DNA from: Methylomonas methanica
Lineage (GTDB): Bacteria > Pseudomonadota > Gammaproteobacteria > Methylococcales > Methylomonadaceae
Direction: 5' to 3'
Length of the DNA: 64,000 bases
Assembly (NCBI GenBank): GCA_001644045.1
Contig: LUUF01000043.1
Coordinates: 124,001 to 188,000, forward strand
The first letter of the stretch is position 1. Each line of letters begins with the position of its first letter. This document shows, piece by piece, positions 1 to 8,668 of the stretch. A program made the translations under genes and the position numbers. Below the pieces are notes generated by a model. It was not told where the DNA came from. It did not search any database and saw only the letters and a program-made list of their open reading frames with translations.

Positions 1-41
1 ATTGGCATAAACTGGTAGATCGATGCGATTCCTGCTCATAA
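1..41 (+). CDS. rnpA: RNase P protein component, 3' end only (partial)
   Basis: The frame starting at base 3 reads [12 protein letters not shown] and stops at 39-41, overlapping the start of yidD. A C-terminal Leu/Trp-rich basic tail overlapping yidD is the usual rnpA-yidD arrangement in proteobacteria. Only about a dozen codons are visible, so the call rests mainly on gene order (rnpA-yidD-yidC-mnmE). Confidence 0.45.
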   Translation, partial: WHKLVDRCDSCS

Positions 42-247
42 CCCTGATCAAGCTTTACAAATACTTCATAAGTCCTTTGCTGGGACCCAGATGTCGTTTT
101 TATCCCAGCTGTTCAAGTTATGGCTTAGAGGCAATCCAGATTCATGGTGCTTTCAAAGGCTCTTACCTCACGCTTCGACGATTATTGAAATGCCATCCGT
201 TCCACGAGGGTGGCATCGATCCTGTTCCGGAAAAATTGAGTAAATAA
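23..247 (+). CDS. yidD: YidD membrane protein insertion efficiency factor
   Basis: The 74-aa protein is of normal YidD length. It has an N-terminal amphipathic/hydrophobic stretch ([17 protein letters not shown]) followed by the family hallmark [15 protein letters not shown] with its conserved cysteines, and a basic middle ending in [13 protein letters not shown]. YidD is a peripheral inner-membrane protein thought to help YidC and Sec insert membrane proteins. It sits directly upstream of yidC with a 2-base gap, so the two are surely co-transcribed. Confidence 0.95.
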   Translation: MRFLLITLIKLYKYFISPLLGPRCRFYPSCSSYGLEAIQIHGAFKGSYLTLRRLLKCHPFHEGGIDPVPEKLSK

Positions 248-249
248 CA

Positions 250-1959
250 ATGGATAACATAAGATTTGTACTTGTCATGGCGATGTTGATGATCTCCTAC
301 ATGTTGTGGGAGTCGTGGCAGATTGATTACGGTCCCAAGCCGCAGGCCATCATCTCCGACAAGCCCATTGTAGCTGGCGATGCCGGTGTCGTGGCTAACG
401 CGGATCCCGCACAGCCAGGCGCGCAACAAGCCGCCAGTCAGGCCGCTGCCGCGCAAGTAGCCGCCGACAAAGTCATCAAAGTCAAAACCGATGTGTTTGC
501 GTTGGAAATCGATACCGAGGGCGGCACATTACGCAATCTCGATCTATTGCAATATCCGCACGAGAAAGAAAATTCCGCAGTTAGCGCCGCCTACGCTTTA
601 ATCGGTATGCAAGCGCCGGCTAAAGATTTGTCGCCGATTCGCCTGTTCGATAGCAGCCCGGAAAAAATGTTCTTGGCGCAAACCGGTCTGGTTGCCAGTC
701 AGAATTCCGTTGCGGCTCCGGACCATCATGCGGTGTTCACGGCCGAGCAAACCTCTTACGAGCTGGCGGATGGTCAAGAGCAAATCAGCATTCCTTTGAG
801 CTGGACCAATCAGCAAGGCTTGAAAGTTACCAAGACTTTTACCTTCAAACGCGGCAGCTATTTGGTACAAGTCGAGCAAAAAGTCGCCAACCAAACCGCC
901 AACCCTTGGGTCGGTAAACAGTACGACCAATTGCTGCGCGTCGAACACAGCGATAAAAGCAATAACAACTTCATCAGAACTTACTCCGGTGGCGTGGTTT
1001 ACACCGAGAAAGACAAATACAAAAAAGTTAAATACGAAGACATGGCGGACGACACGCTAAACGTGGTCAGCCAAGGCGGTTGGAGTGCGTTTATCCAGCA
1101 TTACTTCGCCGCTGCCTGGATTCCGCCCGCGGATCAGGAAAACCATTTTTACACCAAAGCCCTTAACGATTTCCGCTACGTCATCGGTTCCTATTCGCCG
1201 GATGTCAGTGTTCCCGCCAATAGCGAAGCGGTGCTTAAATCGCAATTGTTTGTAGGTCCTAAAATTCAGCCGGTGATGGAAGCCATCGCGCCGGGTCTGG
1301 AATTAACGGTCGATTACAGCTGGCTGACCGTGGTCGCCAAGCCTATCTACTGGCTGTTGAACCAAATCTACGGCTACGTGGAAAACTGGGGCGTGGCGAT
1401 TTTGGGCGTAACCCTGTGCATCAAATTGCTGTTCTTCAAGCTGTCTAAAGCCAGCTTCCAGTCCATGGCGAAAATGCGCAAAATTCAGCCGCGTTTGAAA
1501 GAATTGCAAGAGCGTTATCCCGATGACCGCCAGAAATTCAACACGGAAATGATGGCGATGTACAAAAAGGAAAAAGTTAATCCGTTGGGCGGCTGTTTGC
1601 CGATCATGGTGCAGATTCCGGTGTTCATTTCCTTGTACTGGGTATTGATCGAAACTGTGGAATTGCGTCAGGCCGAGTTTGCGTTGTGGATCCACGACTT
1701 ATCCGCGCAAGACCCGTTCTATCTGCTGCCTATTTTGTACGGCATCACGATGAAGATTCAGCAAAGTCTGAATCCGGCGCCTATCGATCCGCTGCAAGCG
1801 CAGGTGATGAAAATGTTCCCTATCGTTTTCACCGTGTTCTTCCTGTTCTTCCCTTCCGGTTTGGTACTGTACTGGATCTGCAACAACAGCTTGTCGATCA
1901 TCCAACAGTGGTACATCACCAAGCACGTGCTTGAAGAAGACGCTCACGCACATCATTAA
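250..1959 (+). CDS. yidC: YidC membrane protein insertase (Oxa1 family)
   Basis: The 569-aa protein has the Gram-negative YidC layout. A start-proximal transmembrane segment (residues about 5-20, FVLVMAMLMISYMLW) is followed by a large periplasmic beta-rich domain (about 70-330). The C-terminal Oxa1 core has five membrane segments and includes KISFKLSKASFQSMAKM-type cytosolic loop residues, NPLGGCLPIMVQIPVF and the final GLVLYWICNNSLSIIQQW. It inserts and folds inner-membrane proteins alone or with SecYEG. The protein ends in a short histidine tail. It lies in the rnpA-yidD-yidC-mnmE block, with 5 bases to mnmE. Confidence 0.97.
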   Translation: MDNIRFVLVMAMLMISYMLWESWQIDYGPKPQAIISDKPIVAGDAGVVANADPAQPGAQQAASQAAAAQVAADKVIKVKTDVFALEIDTEGGTLRNLDLLQYPHEKENSAVSAAYALIGMQAPAKDLSPIRLFDSSPEKMFLAQTGLVASQNSVAAPDHHAVFTAEQTSYELADGQEQISIPLSWTNQQGLKVTKTFTFKRGSYLVQVEQKVANQTANPWVGKQYDQLLRVEHSDKSNNNFIRTYSGGVVYTEKDKYKKVKYEDMADDTLNVVSQGGWSAFIQHYFAAAWIPPADQENHFYTKALNDFRYVIGSYSPDVSVPANSEAVLKSQLFVGPKIQPVMEAIAPGLELTVDYSWLTVVAKPIYWLLNQIYGYVENWGVAILGVTLCIKLLFFKLSKASFQSMAKMRKIQPRLKELQERYPDDRQKFNTEMMAMYKKEKVNPLGGCLPIMVQIPVFISLYWVLIETVELRQAEFALWIHDLSAQDPFYLLPILYGITMKIQQSLNPAPIDPLQAQVMKMFPIVFTVFFLFFPSGLVLYWICNNSLSIIQQWYITKHVLEEDAHAHH

Positions 1960-1964
1960 AATCC

Positions 1965-3305
1965 ATGCTTGACGGCGACACCATAGCCGCCATTGCCACG
2001 CCGCCCGGTAACGGCGGCGTCGGCGTCATCCGCATCTCCGGGCCGTCCGCGCCCGGAATCGCGCAAAGCCTCACCGGCAAAGCTCTCCCCAAACCCCGCT
2101 ACGCACTATTTGCCAATTTCCTCGATGACGATGGCCGGGTGATAGACAGCGGCTTGCTGCTGTATTTTGCCGCGCCGGCTTCGTTTACCGGCGAACAGGT
2201 AGTGGAATTGCAAGGCCACGGCGGTAGCGTGGTGCTGGATATGCTGCTACGGCGGGTGTTGGCACTGGGCGCGCGTTTGGCCAACCCCGGCGAATTCAGC
2301 CAGCGGGCTTTTTTGAACAACAAAATCGATCTGGCCCAGGCCGAAGCGATCGCGGACCTGATCAGCAGTGGCACCGAACAAGCTGTGCGCTCCGCGCAGC
2401 AGTCGATGCAGGGCGTGTTTTCCGAACAAATCAACGAACTGATCGATGAACTAATCGAGCTGCGGGTCTTTATCGAAGCCGCCATCGATTTTGTCGATGA
2501 AGAAATCGACTTCCTCGGCGACGGCGTGCTGGCAGGGCGCATCCAGCGCTTGCAAGCCAAGCTCGCCGAAATCTGCAAAACCGCCCAGCAAGGCCGATTG
2601 TTGCATGATGGCATGACCGTGGTGCTGGCCGGCAAACCCAATGCCGGTAAATCCAGTTTGTTAAACGCTCTGGCCGGCCACGATGCAGCGATTGTGACCG
2701 ACATCGCCGGCACCACCCGCGACGTGCTGCGCGAACGCATTCAACTGGACGGCATGCCCTTGCATATCATCGACACCGCCGGCTTGCACGACAGCGACAA
2801 CCTGGTCGAGCAGGAAGGCATCCGCCGCGCCCGCCAGGAAATCGCCAAGGCCGATCGGATTTTATTGCTGATAGACAGCACAGACCCGGACAGCGCCAGC
2901 CTGGACGCCAGTCTGCCGGCCGACATTGCGGTTACCAAAGTCTTCAATAAAATCGATTTGGTCGGCGGCCAAGCTAAAGTCTTGGAAACCCCGCAAGGCA
3001 CCGAAATCCATTTGTCCATCAAACACCGGCAGGGTCTGGATTTGCTGCGCCAACACCTGAAGCAAAGCATGGGCTTTACGGAAAGCACGGATAATGTGTT
3101 TGTCGCCAGAACCCGCCACATACAAGCTTTGCAACTTGCGGCGCAAGCCGTCGATCGTGCCGCCGAGCAGTTGCGGCATCAAGCCCACGAACTGGTCGCG
3201 GAAGAACTGCGCCAGGCCCAAGCCAGCCTGTCCACCATCACCGGCGAATTTACCTCCGATGACCTGCTAGGCGAGATTTTTTCCAGTTTTTGTATCGGAA
3301 AATAA
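1965..3305 (+). CDS. mnmE: tRNA modification GTPase MnmE (TrmE)
   Basis: The 446-aa protein begins DTIAAIATPPGNGGVGVIRISG, the N-terminal formyl-THF-binding TrmE domain. The helical domain contains an inserted GTPase domain whose P-loop GKPNAGKSS lies at residues 223-231, with G2/G3 motifs TTRDV and DTAGL. It ends in the invariant CIGK, where the Cys is functionally essential. With MnmG it installs the 5-carboxymethylaminomethyl group on wobble U34 of certain tRNAs. The length is normal and the start directly follows yidC. Confidence 0.97.
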   Translation: MLDGDTIAAIATPPGNGGVGVIRISGPSAPGIAQSLTGKALPKPRYALFANFLDDDGRVIDSGLLLYFAAPASFTGEQVVELQGHGGSVVLDMLLRRVLALGARLANPGEFSQRAFLNNKIDLAQAEAIADLISSGTEQAVRSAQQSMQGVFSEQINELIDELIELRVFIEAAIDFVDEEIDFLGDGVLAGRIQRLQAKLAEICKTAQQGRLLHDGMTVVLAGKPNAGKSSLLNALAGHDAAIVTDIAGTTRDVLRERIQLDGMPLHIIDTAGLHDSDNLVEQEGIRRARQEIAKADRILLLIDSTDPDSASLDASLPADIAVTKVFNKIDLVGGQAKVLETPQGTEIHLSIKHRQGLDLLRQHLKQSMGFTESTDNVFVARTRHIQALQLAAQAVDRAAEQLRHQAHELVAEELRQAQASLSTITGEFTSDDLLGEIFSSFCIGK

Positions 3306-3324
3306 GCGCTTGGCGCGGTCCGGA

Positions 3325-3720
3325 TCAATCGATTTTTTCCAATATCACCGGTTTGGCGCTAAATACCTCGGCAACCAGTTCCAGTTGCGCGGCAAACAGC
3401 GGCAGGGTTGGAATTTTCCAGGCTTTGCCGGTGAATTTGGCCAGGATATTATTCAACCAAAGCCGGTCAGAGCTGGCGCGATGAATGATGAAACGGTAGG
3501 ATTCGCCGTCGTTGAACACCGCAAAATCTTCCAGCGTGACTTCTATGGTGTGCTCCTCGCCGTATAGCCGGGTCTGTACGTAGACTTTCCGGGCGTCGAG
3601 ATCGAAATTAAATTGGGTTAACTCCGCGATGCCCTTCATGATGATGTTCGCACCCCAAATGATTAGCGCGTTGGGCGTTAATTTGATGACGAAGCGGATC
3701 AAGCTGGATTTAAAACTCAT
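3325..3720 (-). CDS. Conserved hypothetical protein, 131 aa
   Basis: I do not recognise this family. The N-terminus is basic and mildly amphipathic (SSLIRFVIKLTPNALIIWGANIIMKGIAEL). The rest alternates charged and beta-prone residues (FNFDLDARKVYVQTRLYGE, IEVTLEDFAVF) and has no cysteines or obvious catalytic motif. The pattern suggests a small peripheral membrane or lipid-interacting protein, but that is a guess. It is convergent with mnmE, 20 bases from its stop, and stands alone. Codon use resembles the neighbours, which supports a real gene. Confidence 0.7.
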   Translation of the reverse strand: MSFKSSLIRFVIKLTPNALIIWGANIIMKGIAELTQFNFDLDARKVYVQTRLYGEEHTIEVTLEDFAVFNDGESYRFIIHRASSDRLWLNNILAKFTGKAWKIPTLPLFAAQLELVAEVFSAKPVILEKID

Positions 3721-3849
3721 GGCTGGCCTTTAGTTGTTGGCAGGGATAAAGTCATGATTTTAAACATTGTCGGCGGGATTGTTTCGTAAATATTTCAACG
3801 AGTGTCGCTTGCCCGCCAAACCTCAAGCTAATCGGGCGCTCGCGACCGA

Positions 3850-5439
3850 CTAGCTCAAATGCGCATACGCCGGAAACGTTTGCAAACGGCTGTCGTCCAG
3901 CGGTTCGCCGATGGTAAAGTGATACAGACTTTGCCAGCCGTTATCTTTTAAACCCAATACGCCATGCACCGCATCGTCGAAGAAACAGCCAATGCCGGTG
4001 CCGCGCACGCCGGCGGCTTCCGCTTCCAGGTACAAAATCTGTCCCAGCAGGCCGCATTCCCAAAACAGCCGGCGATAGCGCCAGGCTTCGGCTTCCACGT
4101 TGTCGGCAAAGCGCGCCAACATCCCCAGGCTAAAGGCGCTGTCGCTGGCGATGGGTTGGTGGCAGGACAGGGTTTTCGCCGCTTGTCTGACGTTGCCGGC
4201 GGTAAGCCGATAAAACTCGAACGGCGCCTCGACAGGCTGCCATACATAGTCGGCGGAACAAACCGGTTTTAATTCTGCCGCAGCATTCGTGGTGCGCGGC
4301 AGCAAATACAGGCCCGGTTCCAGGCCGTCTACCCGATGCACGAATAAGACCATATTTACTTGTGCCGGCCAATTCCAGGCGCTAAACGGCGGTTTGGCAT
4401 TGGGGAGCAGTGCGGCCAGCATGCGATGAAAGTCGGCCAAGGGCAGATCCGGCGATTTGCCGTTGAAATGCTGAGCACTACGGCGTTGGCGAATCAGGCT
4501 GCTGGCCGGGAGGTTATGGCTGGGCTGCGGTAGATCCAGGCTCGGCAGCGTTATCCGTTCGGCAACGGTGGCCGGCTTTATGGCTTGCGCGGAGACTTCG
4601 TCGATAATCGGCCAGCGGTAAAAATGCCGGCCGCTCAAGCGTTCGGCTTTACCGAACCATTCGGCGCTTTGGGCAAGCTCCGGCAAATGCGTGGTGGAGA
4701 ATTCGCCGTCGGCAGCGTGAGCAGCATGCAATCGGCAGAACAAGTCCGGTGCTTCGTGTTCGGTAGCGACAAAATCGTCGCTACGGTCCAACCCCAGCCA
4801 GGCGGCGATGTCGGCATCGGCAGTCTCGCCCAGCAATTCTATCGACCAGCCCAGACATGCAGCGGCGTAACTCACGGCTGCCAGCGCATGGCCGATGTCG
4901 TGTTGGCAATAACGAAAGGCCCGTTCGCCGTATTTCCAGGCTTCCCGCCAGTGGATTGACGACAGACCTATATAGACTTCCCTGGCCGCCGTATCGGCGG
5001 TAAACCGGCCGCGCCGTTCCAGATGATGATCGTGACTAACGTAATGGTACACACCGGGTTGCATCAGGTCCGGGTCGGTGCAGAGCAAATAAGCCTCGGT
5101 CGGATGCAAGTTGCCGCTTGAAGGATTGCAACGCAAGGCCCAGCGGTCCGGGCCGAATTGCTTCCAGGCCGACAAGCCGAAAGATAGCTCCAACAGCAGA
5201 CCCAGATTGCTCAGGTTTAAAGGCTGCGATTCTATCAGTTCCGGTTTGTCCAAATCGGCAAACGCACAACTTAGCTCGGCGCCAGGCAGCGGCAGCTTCA
5301 CTGTTTCGCAACCGCTAAACCGCCGAAATGGATTGGGCTGATCGTCCCAGTCCAACGATTCCGGGCCTTTGGCGTAGGCATTCAATTGGTGTTTGGTGCG
5401 GTTGTGGTATTGGATGACGGACTCGGAAGGAGTGGGCAT
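3850..5439 (-). CDS. SagB-type nitroreductase/dehydrogenase, two tandem domains
   Basis: The 529-aa protein has two FMN nitroreductase-fold halves. The first carries the SagB-like signature LRCNPSSGNLHPTEAYLL (about 105-120), LGWSIELLG and the N-terminal YHNRTKHQLNAYAKGPESLDW segment. The second starts near SSLIRQRRSAQHFNGK (about 310) and includes LGMLARFADNVEAEAWRYRR and GIGCFFDDAVH. Single-domain SagB proteins oxidise azolines to azoles in thiazole/oxazole-modified peptides. Stand-alone double-domain forms occur widely with unknown substrates. No cyclodehydratase, precursor peptide or transporter is nearby, so azole synthesis cannot be claimed. The start ATG follows a GGAAGG-like stretch poorly, but no better start exists. 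Confidence 0.85.
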   Translation of the reverse strand: MPTPSESVIQYHNRTKHQLNAYAKGPESLDWDDQPNPFRRFSGCETVKLPLPGAELSCAFADLDKPELIESQPLNLSNLGLLLELSFGLSAWKQFGPDRWALRCNPSSGNLHPTEAYLLCTDPDLMQPGVYHYVSHDHHLERRGRFTADTAAREVYIGLSSIHWREAWKYGERAFRYCQHDIGHALAAVSYAAACLGWSIELLGETADADIAAWLGLDRSDDFVATEHEAPDLFCRLHAAHAADGEFSTTHLPELAQSAEWFGKAERLSGRHFYRWPIIDEVSAQAIKPATVAERITLPSLDLPQPSHNLPASSLIRQRRSAQHFNGKSPDLPLADFHRMLAALLPNAKPPFSAWNWPAQVNMVLFVHRVDGLEPGLYLLPRTTNAAAELKPVCSADYVWQPVEAPFEFYRLTAGNVRQAAKTLSCHQPIASDSAFSLGMLARFADNVEAEAWRYRRLFWECGLLGQILYLEAEAAGVRGTGIGCFFDDAVHGVLGLKDNGWQSLYHFTIGEPLDDSRLQTFPAYAHLS

Positions 5440-5531
5440 GGGTTGGCCTTAAGTAAGGTGAGTATTTTATTCATTCAAGCACACGCTACGCTCGGTGCAT
5501 AGAAGCTTCCAACTAATACGGATTCAGGCTT

Positions 5532-5560
5532 GGCATTCCCACGCTGAGCTGAGGAATGCC
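5532..5560. repeat. Inverted repeat GGCATTCC / GGAATGCC
   Basis: Perfect 8-bp arms flank a 13-base loop in the 220-bp gap between the SagB-like gene and the NifZ-domain gene. It lies downstream of the latter on the minus strand. It could act as a terminator or be a member of a dispersed palindromic family. No T-run follows. Confidence 0.55.
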
Positions 5561-5659
5561 CCAAGGCAAGACACCGCTCGCCCTGGGCAATAGCGAGAAC
5601 TTTGCCGGGGCGTGACGGCTGGCGGTTAAATCGTCTATTAACCCTCGGCCGGTATTTGG

Positions 5660-5929
5660 TTAATGGGTAACCAATTCCTCTTCCGGTAGGATCAAATCTT
5701 CGGTCCAACAACCTATCGGCCGGCCCAGATTCAGGTCCTGATCTTCGAAGCGCACCAGAAACACGGTAAGGCCCGGATCTTCCTCGACATGGCCTTTCAT
5801 CACGATCACGCCTCGGGCACCTTCCTGCGCCAGCACTTCGCCTTCTTCGCTCTCGGGCATGCTGCCGTCGTCCACAATGGTATGCGCGGCATACACCACA
5901 TCGCCCAAATCTAAATCTTCTACGTTCAT
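5660..5929 (-). CDS. NifZ-domain small protein, divergent from iscA-nifUS
   Basis: The 89-aa acidic protein begins MNVEDLDLGDVVYAAHTI. The segment GDVVYAAHTIVDDGSMPES through GARGVIVMKGHVEE to LTVFLVRFE follows the NifZ domain pattern GD-V-N-DG--P----G-LL--G--G-V---G-----I-YSVHF. I chose the ATG at 5929 over the one at 5968 because a CAGGAG ribosome site sits 6 bases upstream of it. NifZ is a chaperone-like factor in maturation of the MoFe protein P-cluster. This gene is a second, shorter NifZ-domain gene; the full nifZ is at 14.8 kb. The start codon lies 23 bp from a NifA site shared with the iscA operon, but I found no sigma-54 element on this strand. Confidence 0.75.
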   Translation of the reverse strand: MNVEDLDLGDVVYAAHTIVDDGSMPESEEGEVLAQEGARGVIVMKGHVEEDPGLTVFLVRFEDQDLNLGRPIGCWTEDLILPEEELVTH

Positions 5930-5951
5930 GCTGTGCTCCTGTGAGAGTTTT

Positions 5952-5967
5952 TGTAGCAAAGCCGACA
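5952..5967. promoter_or_regulatory. NifA upstream activator site (TGT-N10-ACA)
   Basis: TGTAGCAAAGCCGACA matches the NifA site consensus exactly. With one flanking base each side it reads TTGTAG-N6-CGACAA, close to the other three sites in the window. It lies 96 bp upstream of the sigma-54 element of iscA, a typical distance for DNA-looping activation. Confidence 0.88.
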
Positions 5968-6063
5968 AAAGCTCCCGGTTTGTTGTGAAACGGCGTGCCG
6001 ATTAAGGTTGGCCTGCTGCCGGTGAGTGAGCAATTTCAGCGGCTTAGCCGAAATTTTCGCGTA

Positions 6064-6079
6064 TGGCATGCTGGTTGCT
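6064..6079 (+). promoter_or_regulatory. Sigma-54 -24/-12 promoter of iscA-nifUS
   Basis: TGGCATGCTGGTTGCT matches TGGCAY-N5-TTGCW exactly, with the obligatory GG-N10-GC spacing. It lies 48 bp before the iscA start. Together with the NifA site at 5952 it predicts nitrogen-controlled transcription. Confidence 0.92.
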
Positions 6080-6126
6080 TTATCTGTTTACAAAATCAAT
6101 GCCAAACCCGTTCAGGAGACTTAAAG

Positions 6127-6483
6127 ATGATTACATTAACCGAAAGCGCCATTCAAGCCGTGGGTCGTTTTATCAGCAGTTCCGACAAGCCGACCGGTGG
6201 GCTGCGCATCGAAGTGACCGATGGCGGTTGTTCCGGGTTGTCTTATGGCATGAAACTGGAAGCAAAAGAAAATCAAGACGACACCGTGATCGATTGTGGC
6301 GCGGTCAAAGTGTTTGTAGATCCACTGAGTTTGCCAAGTCTGGACGGCATGTCCATCGATTTCGTCGATAGTCTGGAAGGTTCCGGATTTAAATTTACCA
6401 ATCCCAACGCGGTTAAAAGCTGTGCCTGCGGATCATCGTTTACCACCGGCGAGAGCGGTGGTGCACCAAAAACCTGTTCTTAA
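6127..6483 (+). CDS. iscA: Nif-specific A-type Fe-S carrier (HesB/IscA family)
   Basis: The 118-aa protein has the A-type scaffold fold with the three ligand cysteines at C35 (GGCSGLSYG), C99 and C101 (SCACGSSF). It carries [2Fe-2S]/[4Fe-4S] clusters to apo-proteins. As first gene of the nifUS operon it corresponds to the IscA-nif protein of Azotobacter. I chose the ATG at 6127, preceded by CAGGAG at a good distance; the upstream in-frame ATG-like extension lies across the promoter and cannot be coding. An extra Cys occurs in the C-terminal tail (KTCS). It is followed 18 bp later by nifU. Confidence 0.93.
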   Translation: MITLTESAIQAVGRFISSSDKPTGGLRIEVTDGGCSGLSYGMKLEAKENQDDTVIDCGAVKVFVDPLSLPSLDGMSIDFVDSLEGSGFKFTNPNAVKSCACGSSFTTGESGGAPKTCS

Positions 6484-6501
6484 GAATTCGAGGAAATAGC
6501 T

Positions 6502-7413
6502 ATGTGGGATTATTCAGATAAAGTAAAAGATCATTTCTTCAACCCCAAAAATGCCGGCGCGGTAGCCGGAGCCAACGCGATTGGCGAAGTGGGTTCCATC
6601 AGCTGCGGCGACGCGTTGCGTCTGACTTTGAAAGTTAATGACGATACCGAAGTGATCGAAGATGCCGGTTTCCAAACCTTCGGTTGCGGTTCGGCGATTG
6701 CCTCGTCTTCGGTATTGACCGAGATCATCAAAGGCTTGACCCTGGACGAAGCTTTGAAAGTCACCAACCAAGACATCGCTTCCGAGTTGGACGGTCTGCC
6801 GCCGGAAAAAATGCATTGCTCGGTGATGGGGCGCGAAGCGCTGCAAGCCGCCGTTGCGAATTATCGCGGTGAAGAATGGAAAGACGATCACGAAGAAGGC
6901 GCGCTGGTTTGCAAATGCTTTGCGATCGATGCGGTGATGATAGAAGAGATGGTGTGGGCCAACAAGTTGCGTACCGTCGAGGATGTGACCAACTACACCA
7001 AGGCTGGCGGCGGTTGCGCGGCCTGCCATGAAGACATCGAAGCGATCCTGGAAAAAGTCCTGAAGGAACGCGGCGAAACCTTCGATCCAAGTGCCGCGCC
7101 GGTTGCCAAACCGGAGCCAGTGGTTGCTAAAGGACCGCTGACCAATCTGCAACGTATCAAGAAAATCGAGGAAGTGATCATGTCCTTCCGGCCGCAATTG
7201 ATGGCCGACGGCGGCGACGTCGAGTTGGTGGAAGTGGTCGACAAAACCGCTTACGTGAACATGACCGGCGCTTGCAACGGTTGCCAAATGTCGGCGATGA
7301 CTATCGCCGGTATCCAACAGCGCTTGATGGAAGTGATGGGCGAATTCATTAAAGTCGTTCCTGCCTCGCAAATGCCGAAATTGGTGACCATAGAGGAGGC
7401 AAGTCATGCCTGA
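6502..7413 (+). CDS. nifU: NifU Fe-S cluster scaffold
   Basis: The 303-aa protein has the three classical NifU modules. The N-terminal IscU-like scaffold has C35, C62 and C106. The central permanent [2Fe-2S] domain has C137, C139, C172 and C175. The C-terminal Nfu domain has C258 and C261 ([10 protein letters not shown]). Positions of the first seven cysteines equal those known for Azotobacter NifU. It assembles transient clusters from iron and NifS-derived sulfur for nitrogenase. The gene overlaps nifS by 8 bases, implying translational coupling. Confidence 0.98.
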   Translation: MWDYSDKVKDHFFNPKNAGAVAGANAIGEVGSISCGDALRLTLKVNDDTEVIEDAGFQTFGCGSAIASSSVLTEIIKGLTLDEALKVTNQDIASELDGLPPEKMHCSVMGREALQAAVANYRGEEWKDDHEEGALVCKCFAIDAVMIEEMVWANKLRTVEDVTNYTKAGGGCAACHEDIEAILEKVLKERGETFDPSAAPVAKPEPVVAKGPLTNLQRIKKIEEVIMSFRPQLMADGGDVELVEVVDKTAYVNMTGACNGCQMSAMTIAGIQQRLMEVMGEFIKVVPASQMPKLVTIEEASHA

Positions 7414-8620
7414 TATTTATCTGGATAACAACGCGACCACCAAGGTGGATAGCGCGGTGGTCGATGTGATGATCCCGTATTTTACCGAGCAATTCGGCAA
7501 CCCTTCATCGATCCATCGCTTTGCCGACGGCGTGGCGAAGGCGATCAAGAAAGCGCGTTCGCAGGTGCAAGAGCTGATCGGCGCGGAGCACGATTCGGAA
7601 ATCATTTTCACCTCCTGCGGCACGGAATCGGATTCGACCGCGATTTTGTCGGCGATCAAGGCGCAGCCCAATCGTAAGGAAATTATCACCACCTCGGTGG
7701 AGCATCCCGCGGTTTTGGCTTTGTGCGAAAACCTGGAGAAAGAAGGCTACACGATACACCGGATGCCGGTGGACAAATGCGGCCGCTTGAATCTGGAGGC
7801 CTATAAAAACCTATTGTCCGATGAAGTGGCCATAGTGTCGGTGATGTGGGCGAACAACGAAACCGGTACCATCTTCCCGGTCGTGGAAATGGCCGAGATG
7901 GCCAATGCCGCCGGCGTGATGTTTCATACCGACGCGGTGCAGGCAGTCGGCAAGATTCCGATGATGTTGCAAGACACCAAGATCGATATGTTGTCGATTT
8001 CCGGTCACAAATTGCATGCGCCCAAAGGAATTGGCGTGTTGTATCTACGCCGTGGTACCCGCTACCGTCCTTTGTTACGCGGTGGACATCAAGAGCGCGG
8101 TCGCCGGGCCGGCACCGAAAACACTGCCTCCATTGTTGGTTTAGGCAAAGCCTGCGAATTGGCGATAGAGCACATGGAATACGAAAACGTGCAGGTCAAA
8201 GCCATGCGCGACCGCCTGGAGCAAGGCATCACCGCAGCGGTTCCGCATTGCTTTATCACCGGCGATTTGAACAACCGCTTGCCCAATACCACAGACATTG
8301 CGTTCGAGTACATCGAAGGCGAAGCGATATTGATGCTGCTGAACAAAGCCGGCATCGCGGCATCCAGCGGTTCGGCGTGTACTTCCGGTTCCTTGGAGCC
8401 ATCGCATGTGATGCGGGCGATGGACATTCCCTATACTGCCGCGCACGGCACTATCCGCTTCTCGTTCTCTCGCTATAACAATATGAGCGAGGTGGACGAA
8501 GTGTTGAAAGTGATGCCTAGCATCGTCGCCACCTTGCGCAAACTGTCGCCTTATTGGGATAGCGTGAACAATTGCCCGGTTGCCGATCCCGAGCAAGCAT
8601 TCCAGCCGACTTACGCCTAA
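7406..8620 (+). CDS. nifS: NifS cysteine desulfurase
   Basis: The 404-aa PLP enzyme is a class V aminotransferase-fold protein. The PLP lysine is K202 ([14 protein letters not shown]) and the persulfide-carrying cysteine is C325 in [16 protein letters not shown]. It converts L-cysteine to L-alanine and passes sulfur to NifU. The N-terminus [12 protein letters not shown] is typical. It is the last gene of the iscA-nifU-nifS operon; a strong hairpin follows at 8641-8662. Confidence 0.98.
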   Translation: MPDIYLDNNATTKVDSAVVDVMIPYFTEQFGNPSSIHRFADGVAKAIKKARSQVQELIGAEHDSEIIFTSCGTESDSTAILSAIKAQPNRKEIITTSVEHPAVLALCENLEKEGYTIHRMPVDKCGRLNLEAYKNLLSDEVAIVSVMWANNETGTIFPVVEMAEMANAAGVMFHTDAVQAVGKIPMMLQDTKIDMLSISGHKLHAPKGIGVLYLRRGTRYRPLLRGGHQERGRRAGTENTASIVGLGKACELAIEHMEYENVQVKAMRDRLEQGITAAVPHCFITGDLNNRLPNTTDIAFEYIEGEAILMLLNKAGIAASSGSACTSGSLEPSHVMRAMDIPYTAAHGTIRFSFSRYNNMSEVDEVLKVMPSIVATLRKLSPYWDSVNNCPVADPEQAFQPTYA

Positions 8621-8640
8621 AGGTTTTCTCGGCCACTCTT

Positions 8641-8662
8641 CGCTCCCGCAAAAGCGGGAGCG
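8641..8662 (+). terminator. Hairpin terminator after nifS
   Basis: CGCTCCCGC-AAAA-GCGGGAGCG forms a perfect 9-bp stem with a tetraloop, 20 bases after the nifS stop and just before the convergent gene ending at 8669. The T-tract is weak (GTCTTAG), so efficiency is uncertain. Confidence 0.7.
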
Positions 8663-8668
8663 TCTTAG

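Noticed and set aside
5496-5511. Minus-strand GG-N10-GC match upstream of the SagB-like gene
   Set aside because: TGGAAG/ATGCA is a poor match, no TGT-N10-ACA is near, and such spacing arises by chance.
5995-6126. Upstream extension of iscA
   Set aside because: It would place the sigma-54 promoter inside the coding frame, and the family starts at MITLTESA.
6514-7407. 297-aa open frame antisense to nifU
   Set aside because: It is a shadow of a strongly conserved gene; composition (His, Phe, Gln-rich) is that of an antisense frame and it has no ribosome site.
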